From the NCBI GenBank assembly GCA_947447955.1, contig CANFLS010000003.1, positions 115,922 through 179,921 on the forward strand: 64,000 bases of DNA, given 5' to 3'. A model generated the notes under the pieces. It was not told the origin of the DNA and ran no database searches. It was given only the letters and a program-made list of their open reading frames with translations. A program made the position numbers and the translations under genes. Source of the DNA: Flavobacteriales bacterium. GTDB taxonomy: Bacteria > Bacteroidota > Bacteroidia > NS11-12g > UBA955. Below are positions 23,490 to 34,500 of the stretch, in pieces. Numbering within the stretch: the first letter of the stretch is position 1; each line of letters begins with the position of its first letter.

Positions 23490-25790
23490 TTATAAATTCA
23501 CAACGCCACCCGCTTTAATCATAATTCGCTGCTGTTTGAAATGCACTTCAATTTCAATTTCTCCGTGATTTTGAACGCTGGTCCCAGAATGATTTACAGA
23601 AATACTCACAGGACTATTTTTGTATAAAATTCTGAATTTATACCCATGCCATTGTTCTGGACAATGCGGATCTAAATACAAAGATTGGTTCTTGATTCTT
23701 AATCCCCCAAAACCTTGAACAATACTCAAATAACTACCGGCCATACTGGTAATATGCAAACCATCTTCAGTGTCGTTGTTGTAATTGTCTAAGTCAAGTC
23801 GTGCCGTCCGCAAATACATTTCATACGCTTTTTCTGTAAGTCCAATTTTGGCAGCAAGAATGCTGTGAACACAAGGACTCAAAGAACTTTCATGAACTGT
23901 AAATTGCTCGTAAAATTCAAAATTGCGTTTGTGGGTGTCTATGTCAAACTGATCTTCAAAGAAATAAAGACCCTGCAAAACATCTGCTTGTTTGATATAT
24001 ACACTTCTTAAAATACGGTCCCAACTCCATTTTTGGTTGATAGGGCGTTCGCTAGAAGGCAATTCATCGCAAGGAATCAACTCTTTGTTCATGAAACCAT
24101 CGTGTTGTACAAAAATCCCTTGATTTTCATCATAAGGCAAGTACATGTTTTCATTGATGTGGTTCCATTTTTCAATTTCGAGGGAAATATTTAAGTTGGT
24201 TTTCTTAACGATGTTAGAAAATTCTGAGGGATATTGGATTTGCAAGTACTCGGCGCATTCTGCCGCATACATCATACACCAACACGCAATATAACTGGTA
24301 TACCAGTTGTTGTTTACATTGTTTTCGTATTCGTTTGGACCAGTAACTCCGTGCATTTCGTAACGGCCAAAGTTTTGGCTCCAATGTACACGTTGTGCCC
24401 AAAAACGGGCAATTCCAAGCAATACTTCAAATCCACCTTCTGACAAATAAGATTTGTCGCCGGTGTGTTCAATATAATTGTGAATGGCATAGGCAATGGC
24501 TCCATTTCTGTGAATTTCTTCAAAGGTAATTTCCCACTCATTGTGACATTCTTCGCCATTCATGGTAACCATAGGATACAACGCTGCGCCGTCTTTAAAT
24601 CCTAGTTTCCCTGCATTTTCAATGGCTTTAACTAATTGCTTGTAGCGATAAACCAACAGCTGTTTTGAAATGGCTGGATCGCTGGTTGCCAAATAGAAAG
24701 GCAAGCAATAAGCTTCAGTATCCCAATAGGTACTTCCGCCGTATTTTTCGCCGGTATATCCTTTAGGACCAATATTTAAGCGTGGATCATCTCCGCAGTA
24801 GGTTTGATTTAATTGATAAATATTGAAACGAACTGCTTGTTGTGCTTCAACATCGCCTTCAATTTCAACATCGCTCGATTTCCATTTTTCTTGCCAAGCT
24901 TTTGCACTCATATTCAAATGGCTTTCAAAAGATGAAGCGGCCATTTTTTCTAAAGTTTTCTTGGTATGTAGTTCTAAACTTTCAATAGGGTGGTGGAAAC
25001 TACTTGCCGAAATGGCATGCTTCACCGCCGTTATGGTTTGTCCGCCATTTACATTTATGGTATAAATGCTGCTGGCGAATTTTGGATGTTGGTTGTGTAT
25101 GGGGGTTACAGACAGTTCATCGTCCCCCGAAAAAAGAGAAAACTTAACCCCTGTGCAAAGGTGCCAATTTAATTTTTTTGTTTTAACAGTTACAAAGAGT
25201 TTGTTTTCAGTACTTTCTTGTTTGATTTCTTCCCAAAACTTTTCATCGTAGTTGCTGTCTTTGTTTGAAACATCTGCATCTACATAGTTTTCAATTTTAA
25301 CTTCACAGGCAGTATTTGGGGTGATTTTGTAGCGCAAAGCGCTGTATTCTTTATTGATTAGGCTATAAAATCTAGTAGACTCAATTTCAATGCTAATGCC
25401 ATTTTTTAATGTAATATTACATTTTCTATAGAGCAGGCCATTGTACATGTCGAGTTCGCGGTGAAAGCAATTCACCGATGCTTCATGTAAGTCTACCAAT
25501 TCATTATTGATCCAAATACGCAATCCAGACCAATAAGTGCTATTTATAACTTTTGCAAAATATTCAGGGTAGCCGTTTTTCCACCAACCAACGCGGGTTT
25601 TATCTGGGTAATAAACACCACCCACATAAGTTCCTTGCAAAGTATGTCCTGAATAAGTTTCTTCCAGGTTTGCACGTTGACCCATCATTCCATTTCCAAT
25701 GCTAAAAACGCTTTCAGCAATTTCATTCATTTCTGGATTGAAACTTTCTTCAATCACTTTCCATGGATCGGCCTTGAAATATTTTATCAT
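23490..25790 (-). CDS. glycoside hydrolase family 65 disaccharide phosphorylase (maltose phosphorylase-like)
   Basis: 766 residues, the usual length for bacterial GH65. It phosphorolyses an alpha-glucoside to beta-glucose-1-phosphate plus a sugar. Motifs: IGNGMMGQRANLEE near the N-terminus, GGSTYWDTEAY (about residue 350) and HGVTGPNEYENNVNNNWYT starting at residue 480. This places Glu487 in the position reported as the general acid in Lactobacillus maltose phosphorylase (same number). No signal peptide, so cytoplasmic. A beta-phosphoglucomutase gene 3 bases upstream in the same transcript fits the product. Maltose is the best guess; trehalose, kojibiose or nigerose are possible. Confidence 0.9.
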   Translation of the reverse strand: MIKYFKADPWKVIEESFNPEMNEIAESVFSIGNGMMGQRANLEETYSGHTLQGTYVGGVYYPDKTRVGWWKNGYPEYFAKVINSTYWSGLRIWINNELVDLHEASVNCFHRELDMYNGLLYRKCNITLKNGISIEIESTRFYSLINKEYSALRYKITPNTACEVKIENYVDADVSNKDSNYDEKFWEEIKQESTENKLFVTVKTKKLNWHLCTGVKFSLFSGDDELSVTPIHNQHPKFASSIYTINVNGGQTITAVKHAISASSFHHPIESLELHTKKTLEKMAASSFESHLNMSAKAWQEKWKSSDVEIEGDVEAQQAVRFNIYQLNQTYCGDDPRLNIGPKGYTGEKYGGSTYWDTEAYCLPFYLATSDPAISKQLLVYRYKQLVKAIENAGKLGFKDGAALYPMVTMNGEECHNEWEITFEEIHRNGAIAYAIHNYIEHTGDKSYLSEGGFEVLLGIARFWAQRVHWSQNFGRYEMHGVTGPNEYENNVNNNWYTSYIACWCMMYAAECAEYLQIQYPSEFSNIVKKTNLNISLEIEKWNHINENMYLPYDENQGIFVQHDGFMNKELIPCDELPSSERPINQKWSWDRILRSVYIKQADVLQGLYFFEDQFDIDTHKRNFEFYEQFTVHESSLSPCVHSILAAKIGLTEKAYEMYLRTARLDLDNYNNDTEDGLHITSMAGSYLSIVQGFGGLRIKNQSLYLDPHCPEQWHGYKFRILYKNSPVSISVNHSGTSVQNHGEIEIEVHFKQQRIMIKAGGVVNL

Positions 25791-25793
25791 AAA

Positions 25794-26429
25794 TTAAAGT
25801 GTATTAAAATCGAATGCACCCAAATTAGGGATGCAATAATTAGCCAAAGGTAGGTCGTTTTGAGTACCAATACCCACTGCAAACATTTTACCAGAAACGG
25901 CAGCTTGAACTCCCGAAGCACTGTCTTCAAAAACGATGCAATTTTCCGGGGCAATATTCAGCATTTCGGCTGCTTTTAAAAAAGTTTCTGGATGTGGTTT
26001 TCCATTTGCAACTTGATTGGCATCAACAATGGCATTGAATTTATTGAGTAATCCTACTTTATCAAGTACCAGATTTGCATTTTTACTAGCAGAACCAAGA
26101 GCCAAAGGGATTTTGAGGGATATTGCTTTTTCGAAGAAATCGGCAACCCCCTCCATGAGGAATGAGTTGTCCATTTCTTCAACCAATTCTAAATACCACT
26201 GATTTTTTCTAATTAAATCGGCTTCAAATTGTTCTATAGAAAGGGTAGTATTTGCTTTTTGCAAAATGAATTTGAGCGAATCCACGCGTGAAACGCCTTT
26301 CAGGGCTTCGTTGTCGGCTTCTGTAAGTTCGTAACCATAATCTTCGGCCAAGCGTTTCCAAGCTTCAAAGTGGAACTTTGCGGTATCGCAAATTACGCCA
26401 TCTAGGTCTAAGATGATGCCTTGAATCAT
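25794..26429 (-). CDS. pgmB: beta-phosphoglucomutase
   Basis: 211 residues, a HAD-superfamily enzyme converting beta-glucose-1-phosphate to glucose-6-phosphate. The motif DLDGVICDTAKFHF has the nucleophile Asp8 and acid/base Asp10 at the same numbers as in Lactococcus beta-PGM. LKGVSRVDSL (about residues 44-53) is the substrate-specificity loop. SASKNA and EDSASGVQAA are HAD motifs II/III and IV. It overlaps the kinase gene by 4 bases and is followed by the GH65 gene after 3 bases, forming a phosphorolysis operon: disaccharide to glucose-6-phosphate without ATP for one glucose unit. Confidence 0.93.
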   Translation of the reverse strand: MIQGIILDLDGVICDTAKFHFEAWKRLAEDYGYELTEADNEALKGVSRVDSLKFILQKANTTLSIEQFEADLIRKNQWYLELVEEMDNSFLMEGVADFFEKAISLKIPLALGSASKNANLVLDKVGLLNKFNAIVDANQVANGKPHPETFLKAAEMLNIAPENCIVFEDSASGVQAAVSGKMFAVGIGTQNDLPLANYCIPNLGAFDFNTL

Positions 26430-27283
26430 ACAGCAGACTGTACTTTGTTCAAATGGTATTCAACCAAGTTTATAACTGGTTCGCGGGTAATCACTCCCAC
26501 GTTTAATCTGTGAATTTTGCAAGCTTCTTTTAATAGATCGCTAAAATGGAAAGCCACAGAACCTACAAAATGTACAGGTACATCTTTGTGATTGGGATAT
26601 TTCCAAATGTGGATATTGATAAATTTGCTAAAACCGTTATAAATAAAATCTCTCACCCATTTATCGTCGCGGTTATCGCTCAAAAAGCGCATGAAAGATG
26701 CCAAATAAACATTCGGATTTGGTTTGTTGTAAACGGCTTCGAATATGCCTTCTTTGGTTAAGCCAAAAGTATCGATTAATCCTTGGTGAATTTTATCAGG
26801 AAGTTCATGGTACAAGAACATTCTTAGCAATTCTTTACCATAAAAAGTTCCACCTGCTTCATCTCCAAGTACGTAGCCCAAAGCAGGTACTACTTCATGG
26901 ATATCGGCTCCATCGAAATAGCAGCTATTAGAACCGGTACCAAGAATACAAGATATTCCAGGATCATCACCACAAGTTGCACGAACGGCACCAAGTAAAT
27001 CATGGTCAACCATAACTTCAGCTTTTGTAAATACTTTGCGCAATGCAATAGCTACGATTTCATTTCTTGAAGCATGACTTGCGCCTGCACCATAGAAGAA
27101 AACGTGGTCAACTTTTAAAGCCAATTCTGCCAACGCTTCATTTTTACGTATTTCCGATTCAATAAGCTCAGAATTATGAAAAAACGGATTGAAACCCATT
27201 GTGTGAAATGTTAATCGGGTATTTGCACCATCGGTGAAAATCCAATCGCATTTTGTGCTTCCGCTATCTGCTACTAATATCAT
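26426..27283 (-). CDS. BadF/BadG-type sugar kinase (N-acetylglucosamine kinase-like)
   Basis: 285 residues from the ATG at 27283, which gives MILVADSGSTKCDWIF, the family's phosphate-1 loop (DSGSTK). An upstream in-frame start at 27334 would add 17 residues with no family counterpart. DHDLLGAVRAT, CILGTGSNS (phosphate-2 loop) and GYVLGDEAGG follow. Members phosphorylate glucosamine or N-acetylglucosamine with ATP. Being first in an operon with a GH65 phosphorylase and beta-PGM, it may phosphorylate the free glucose or amino sugar released by phosphorolysis; that is inference. It ends in a 4-base overlap with pgmB. Confidence 0.85.
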   Translation of the reverse strand: MILVADSGSTKCDWIFTDGANTRLTFHTMGFNPFFHNSELIESEIRKNEALAELALKVDHVFFYGAGASHASRNEIVAIALRKVFTKAEVMVDHDLLGAVRATCGDDPGISCILGTGSNSCYFDGADIHEVVPALGYVLGDEAGGTFYGKELLRMFLYHELPDKIHQGLIDTFGLTKEGIFEAVYNKPNPNVYLASFMRFLSDNRDDKWVRDFIYNGFSKFINIHIWKYPNHKDVPVHFVGSVAFHFSDLLKEACKIHRLNVGVITREPVINLVEYHLNKVQSAV

Positions 27284-27319
27284 TTTATAAAATTTGTTGC
27301 AATATAATGAAAAATCAGT

Positions 27320-27338
27320 AAGTGTCAAATACACACTT
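27320..27338. promoter_or_regulatory. candidate operator between divergent regulator and phosphorolysis operon
   Basis: An inverted repeat AAGTGT-N7-ACACTT lies in the 127-bp region between the kinase start and the NrtR-like start. A second short palindrome, ACATTGTAAATGT, lies at about 27357-27369. Position and symmetry suit a regulator-binding site; the motif was not matched to a known one. Confidence 0.4.
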
Positions 27339-27393
27339 AATAAATAACTTCGAAAACATTGTAAATGTGTAATAAAAATTAAAATTGCTTTTG

Positions 27394-27401
27394 TACTTTT
27401 G
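27394..27401 (+). promoter_or_regulatory. -7 element of the NrtR-like gene
   Basis: TACTTTTG fits TAnnTTTG and lies 9 bases before the chosen ATG, so the transcript would have almost no leader. No good TTG at the -33 spacing, which suggests activator dependence or another start. Confidence 0.5.
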
Positions 27402-27410
27402 CAGACGATA

Positions 27411-28181
27411 ATGTCATCAACACCATCATTAAATCCCCACGTATCAACCGATTGTGTAATCTTTGGGTTTAGTCAAGAAACCTTGCGTTTGTTGTTGATT
27501 CGTAGGAATATTCCCAACAGATTAACGGAAGTAAATGACGTATTATATGCGTTGCCTGGCGATTTGGTGAAAGATGATGAAAATTTAGATACATCTGCGA
27601 ACAGGGTATTGGCAGAATTGACTGGATTAAAAGGGATTTACTTAACTCAATTTCAAACATTTGGTGATCCATTGCGTATTGCAAAATCCAAGGATCGTGC
27701 ATGGTTAGAAAGTGTTAGACAAGATCCTGATGCCCGTGTAATTACTGTGGCTTACATGGCGTTAATTGATAGTCAGAAAGTGAATTTGCAGCCAGGTTCT
27801 TTTTCTGAAGAAACGGTTTGGGTGCCGATTCATGAAGTTCCTGAATTGGCTTTTGATCACAATGAAATTTATGAACAGGCTTTGTCTGCTTTAAAAGAGC
27901 GGGTCCAAATGCAACCTATTGGTTTTGAGCTATTGCCTGAAAAATTCACCATGGGCCAACTCCAATCATTATATGAAACCATTTTAGAGCGTGATCTTGA
28001 CAAACGTAATTTCCGCCGCAAAATGATTAATAGTGGGGTAATTTCACCACTCACAGAGAAGCAAATTGGTGTGAGTAATAAACCAGCGCGCTATTATGTT
28101 TACAACCGTGAATTTGCCCAATCTAATCCTAGCAGTATCTTTAATTTGCGTATGGATGGAAGTTTTACCTTGTTTAACTAA
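27411..28181 (+). CDS. NrtR-family Nudix transcriptional regulator
   Basis: 257 residues from the ATG at 27411 (a TTG four codons upstream is less likely). The N-terminal about 150 residues form a Nudix-like domain (STDCVIFGF ... LLLIRR ... YALPGDLV, with the region E-x-L-D-x-S-A-x-R-V-L-x-E-L-T-G in place of the Nudix box, lacking the full REUXEE set, so probably a ligand sensor rather than a hydrolase). The C-terminal part (MGQLQSLYETILERDLDKRNFRRKMINSG) is the winged-helix DNA-binding domain of NrtR proteins. Divergent transcription from the GH65/pgmB/kinase operon suggests it regulates it, like AraR-type NrtR proteins in Bacteroidota control sugar genes. Confidence 0.85.
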   Translation: MSSTPSLNPHVSTDCVIFGFSQETLRLLLIRRNIPNRLTEVNDVLYALPGDLVKDDENLDTSANRVLAELTGLKGIYLTQFQTFGDPLRIAKSKDRAWLESVRQDPDARVITVAYMALIDSQKVNLQPGSFSEETVWVPIHEVPELAFDHNEIYEQALSALKERVQMQPIGFELLPEKFTMGQLQSLYETILERDLDKRNFRRKMINSGVISPLTEKQIGVSNKPARYYVYNREFAQSNPSSIFNLRMDGSFTLFN

Positions 28182-28221
28182 CAATGTAAACATTTTTTGA
28201 GGAACATACTCAAAAAACAAC

Positions 28222-28229
28222 TAAATTTG
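28222..28229 (+). promoter_or_regulatory. -7 promoter element of the ABC-F gene
   Basis: TAAATTTG matches TAnnTTTG and lies 19 bases before the ATG at 28249, just after the regulator's stop. The preceding palindrome AATGTAAACATT (28186-28197) may be part of its control. Confidence 0.5.
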
Positions 28230-28248
28230 CACCTCATTTTTTAATTGA

Positions 28249-29868
<1,620 letters not shown>

Positions 29869-29896
29869 ATATAACTAAAATTTGTTGAAAATCAAA

Positions 29897-30646
29897 ATGA
29901 AAAAATTAAGTATAGCGTTGTCTGGGTTGTTGATAATGGCCTTGGCAAGTTGCGGTGAATCGTTCGATACGAAAGCTGCCCCAAAAACATCTGAAGATTC
30001 TTTCAGTTATGTTGTTGGTTTGAGTGTTGGTAAATCTTTGAAAAAAGAAGGTCTTGAAGGATTGGCATTTGGTGCGTTCATTCACGGTGTAAAAGATGCA
30101 ATGGCTAAAGATAGTGGATTTGCAATTTCTGAAGCGCAAATGGATGGCGTTCAACGCAATTTCGTGAAAAGCGTTCAAGGTAAAAAAATGAAAAAAGTGC
30201 AAGATGATACCAAGAAATTCATGAACGACAAAGCAAAAGAATCTGGTGTTATTCAACTTCCAAGCAAAGCATATTACAAAGTAATCAAAGCAGGTAATGG
30301 TGCAGCACCACAAGCTTACGATACTGTTGAATTCAAATGGGTATTCAAAACAGGAAAAGGTAAAGTAATCGAAGACAATACCAAGAGCCCAAAACCAATC
30401 AGAGGCACTGTGGCAATGATGGGCTTGGCTCCATTAGAAGAAGCTTTCCAAAAAACCCAAGAGGGTGGAACTTGTGAAGTAACCATTTCTAATGAATTAC
30501 ATCCTGCGTTGGCTCGTTCAGCAGCTACTTTTGAAGATATGTATGGCGTATCAATTTTCGAAATTCAAATTTTGAAAGTAACTCCAGGTTTGCCTCCTAA
30601 ACCATCTCCAGCTGGTGCAATGCCAAAGATGGGGGGAATGCGTTAA
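29897..30646 (+). CDS. FKBP-type peptidyl-prolyl isomerase lipoprotein
   Basis: 249 residues from ATG 29897 (an upstream TTG is in frame but precedes the signal). The signal ends in a lipobox ALASC (Cys about residue 19). The N-terminal domain (EDSFSYVVGLSVGKSLKKEGLEG ... QGKKMKKVQDDTKKFMNDKAKESGV) matches the dimerisation region of FkpA/Mip-type PPIases. The FKBP domain follows (YYKVIKAGNGAAPQAYDTVEFKW ... MMGLAPLEEAF ... HPALAR ... IFEIQILKV). The catalytic domain looks divergent at some active-site positions (for example no V-I-x-G-W segment). The C-terminus is Pro/Gly/Met-rich. It folds envelope proteins; separate transcript, terminated at 30693. Confidence 0.88.
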   Translation: MKKLSIALSGLLIMALASCGESFDTKAAPKTSEDSFSYVVGLSVGKSLKKEGLEGLAFGAFIHGVKDAMAKDSGFAISEAQMDGVQRNFVKSVQGKKMKKVQDDTKKFMNDKAKESGVIQLPSKAYYKVIKAGNGAAPQAYDTVEFKWVFKTGKGKVIEDNTKSPKPIRGTVAMMGLAPLEEAFQKTQEGGTCEVTISNELHPALARSAATFEDMYGVSIFEIQILKVTPGLPPKPSPAGAMPKMGGMR

Positions 30647-30692
30647 TCAATATTTATAATTGCCAGTTTTGTTTTGAAACTGGTTGTATTTA

Positions 30693-30725
30693 AACCCTTG
30701 AATGTTCTCATTCAAGGGTTTTTTT
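30693..30725 (+). terminator. strong Rho-independent terminator after the PPIase gene
   Basis: A 12-bp stem AACCCTTGAATG/CATTCAAGGGTT with a four-base loop and a 7-base T-run. A second hairpin (CCAGTTT/AAACTGG, 30663-30682) lies between it and the stop codon. Confidence 0.92.
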
Positions 30726-30862
30726 ATGCCTAAAATTGACCGTTTTTATGCGTGTAAATCTGAAGGTTGCAAAAATTCGATCATGTGTCAGTGTGAATTA
30801 TAAGTTGCAGAATGTCATCTTTTTGCAATTAAATACAAACTTATCTGTATGTTGTTATTTTC

Positions 30863-31474
30863 TTATTTTTCATAAATTTTATATGTGCACTGTTCAGCCG
30901 TAGCCAAAGAAATGACTAAGTTTTGGTCATGTTTTATTTCGGTAAAAAAACAATCGTTATTTTGGCTGTTTGTAGTGTCAATTTGTGTCAAATCTTCTTG
31001 AATCCCTGTCCCCATCAATTTTAGATAGGCTTCTTTTTTTGTCCATATTTTCAAAAGTTCGTTCGTTGAATTAGAAACTGATTTCAAGAAATCGGTTTCA
31101 TTTGCATGCAAATAGTCTCGAATAAAATTATAGTCGGCCTGTTCATCAATTACCTCTACATCTATTCCAACTTTAAAATTTTTACTTGCTGCTAGACAAA
31201 CTAAATTTCCAGCATAACTCGTGCTAAATTCAAAGAAAGGGTTAGATGGTTTTTCTCCTTTCACATATTGAAATTTCTCCCAACTCCATGAGGTATTTAA
31301 AATTTTGGCGATTTCAACCAACATTATTTTTCCATGAAGTCGCGTATTTATGTCGATACTTTTTTGATACCGTAAAACCTCATTTTTTATTTTGGATGGG
31401 ATGGTTTCAAATAGTTTTGAATTGGGATTGGTTTCAATTCTTTCTAATAAAATGATTACTTCTTTCGAATTCAT
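30863..31474 (-). CDS. 4'-phosphopantetheinyl transferase (Sfp type)
   Basis: 203 residues. It transfers phosphopantetheine from CoA to a Ser of carrier domains. The family motifs are VGIDVEVID (about residues 101-109, Mg-binding Asp/Glu) and LKIWTKKEAYLKLMGTG (about residues 138-155), and the basic N-terminal YQKSIDINTRLHGKIML fits the R-R-x4-G-R substrate region. No signal. It is divergent from, and about 85 bases away from, the peptide synthetase gene at 31559, whose carrier domain it probably activates; both likely share a bidirectional promoter region. Confidence 0.85.
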   Translation of the reverse strand: MNSKEVIILLERIETNPNSKLFETIPSKIKNEVLRYQKSIDINTRLHGKIMLVEIAKILNTSWSWEKFQYVKGEKPSNPFFEFSTSYAGNLVCLAASKNFKVGIDVEVIDEQADYNFIRDYLHANETDFLKSVSNSTNELLKIWTKKEAYLKLMGTGIQEDLTQIDTTNSQNNDCFFTEIKHDQNLVISLATAEQCTYKIYEK

Positions 31475-31558
31475 GTTAATTTGGTTTTATTTCATTTAAA
31501 TTAGCAGAATAGACTGCGAATTCATAACTTTTTGTGAATCTATTCGTCAAAGAAATGT

Positions 31559-34500
31559 ATGTTTAATTCAAATAGAAGTATTTTAAATGGAATATCAATA
31601 CCCGAATTGATAAAAGATGAAACATTAAAATCTATGTTTGAATTGACGGCAGAAAAATTCGAATCTAAAATTGCCATTAATTTTTTAGATAAAAGTTTGA
31701 CTTATAGTGAACTCAATTTATTATCGAACAATATTGCAAGTAAATTAAAAGAACATTCAGTAAAGCGGGGCGATAAGGTTTGTATTTTAATGCCGAGAGG
31801 CTACATGTTACATGCTGTAATTTTAGGGGTTGTTAAAATCGGGGCTTGCTATGTGCCCATGGATTATGATTTCCCCAATGACAGAGTTCATTCAATTATT
31901 GACGAATCTGATGCAGTTCTTTGTATCACTGATAAATTAATTTCAACGCACATTCAAACTTTTGACCCTTCGAATATAGAAGTAAAGCAGATTGAAAATA
32001 ATTTTGAGGGACCATTAGTCAACGATTACGCTTATATACTTTACACTTCGGGAAGTACCGGGAAACCCAAAGGAATTCCAATTACCCATGGGCAAATTTG
32101 CCATTTAATTCGAAGTGAACAGTCCGTTTTAGGGATTAATCAAAATGACAAGGTGTATCAAGGGTTTTCAGTATCCTTCGACATGTGGTGTGAAGAAACC
32201 TGGATTGCCTATTTTGTAGGAGCTGAATTATTTGTTTCAGATTCAATTCTTTCTAAATCGTTTGATGATTTGTCGGAAATGTTGAAAAAATGGGAAATAA
32301 CGGTATTGCATGCTGTTCCAACATTGTTGGGTTATTTAGATACCGACATTTCAACTTTGCGTATTGTAAATGCGGGGGGAGAGGCTTGTTCGGAGGGAAT
32401 AAAAAACAAATGGACAAAATTGCCAATTCGTTTTTTTAACAGCTATGGTCCTACAGAAACAACGGTAAGTGCAACGTTTGCAGAACTCAAATTTGAAGAC
32501 AATATTCACATTGGAAGCCCGTTGCCTAATTATAATTTGGCAATTGTTAATGTTCAATTTGAACCAGTTTTAATCGGTGAAAAAGGAGAGTTGGTTATAT
32601 CTGGATATGGAGTGAGTGGTGGTTATTTGAAAAGACCTGAATTAACCCAAGAAAAGTTCTTAGAAAAGCCTTCAGAACTGTCTGATTTAAATGGCGATAG
32701 AATATACCGAAGTGGCGATTTGGCAAGTATCAATGAACAAGGTCAAATAATCATTCATGGTAGAATTGATGATCAGGTGAAAATTAGGGGGTATCGAATT
32801 GAACTTGGAGATATTGAAGAACACATACTTAGATTTGATGGAATAAAAAATGCGACAGTCACTTTGTTCACGGATAGTTCTAATCAAGTACTTTTAATTG
32901 GATATTTTGAAAAAAACAAAAACCACCCTAAAATTTCAGCAACTGAATTAATTGAGTTTTTAAAAACTCAAATTCCGAGTTATATGATTCCGGATCATTT
33001 ATTTGAAATTGATAATTTTCCTCAATTGCCTTCTGGCAAGATCAATAGGAAAGCCTTAATTCCTCCCGAAATTTTCCGAAACAAAACCTCAAGTCCATCA
33101 GTTTTGGATTCCTCTGCCAGTAATTTTGAAAAAATTGAATTTGTAATAAAAAATGTATTTAAAATTGATAATGTAGATACGAACCTAGATTTTTTCAATG
33201 ATTATGGGGGACATTCATTGCTCGCCGCAAATCTAGTGAGTCAATTGAGGTCTGAAAACATTGTCAATGTAGCTTCAATTAAGGACATTTATCAGCATCG
33301 TCCAATAGGGAAACTGATTCAATTTTGGGAAGATAAATTGATCTCTCAAAATGATCAGACTAAAGAAAGTGAGAAAATAAATATCAAGGTAAGTGGAACA
33401 AAATATTTCCTTGCTGGAATGATTCAATCGCTTTTGCTCGTTCTTATTTTTGGTTTGTTTTCTGCTCAGTTTTACATTCCTTATCTGGGATATTATTTTG
33501 TTCAAATTGAATATGAACAACATGATTTGGCTTTGACCACTGCCTTTGCAATGTTCTTTATTGTTCCACCCTTAATTACTATGATAACTGTTCTTTTGAA
33601 ATGTATTGTAATAGGGAAATTCAAAGAAGGAAATTATGAATTGTGGGGAAGTTACTATTTGAGATGGTGGTTTGTGAAGCGATTAAATTCAATTGTGGCA
33701 ACGAATGTTTTGAACGGTACAACTTTATATAGTTCTTTCTTGAGGAAATTAGGTGTTAAAATTCCGAATTCCTCCATCCTAAGTAACATTTATATTGGTG
33801 CAGAAGATTTGTTGGAAATTGGCGAAAATGTGAGTGTAAGCGCACATGTGGTTTTCAATAATGCGGTGGTTGAAAATGGGCAATTAAAATTGAGTAAAAT
33901 CAAAATTCATGACAATGTAAATATTGGAAGTGCTTCTGTGATTGCGGGGAATACTGTCATTAACAAAAATTCAGAATTGCAAGATTTAAGTTTTTTAGAC
34001 GAAAATCAAATCATTCCTGAAAATTCAATTTTTGGAGGAAGTCCGGCTACTTTTATAAGAACCAAAATAGAGGAAGATGTAATTGAAAAGACACCGAAAA
34101 ATGTCAAATTAAGGTATAATATCATATTTATGTTGTTATTGGTTTTTATTCCTTTTTTGATTCTGATTCCGTTATGGCCAATTATTTATTTATTGAACGA
34201 ATTCGATAATGCAGCAGGCGATTATGAGTTTTATTATTTGGTATTTTCTCCAGTTATGGGGTTGATTTATATTTGTATTTATATTTTTGAAGTAATAGTC
34301 ATTGGAAGGTGGCTACAGAAATCAATTAAGCCAGGAAATTATTCTTTGTATTCTGTAACCTATTTGAAAAAATGGCTTTACGATCAAATTATGGACCTTT
34401 CGTTAGGAATCATACACCCTTTGTTCGCAACAATTTACGCACCCTATTTTTATAAATCGTTAAGGGCAAAAATTGGAAAAAACACAGAAATTAGCACGGC

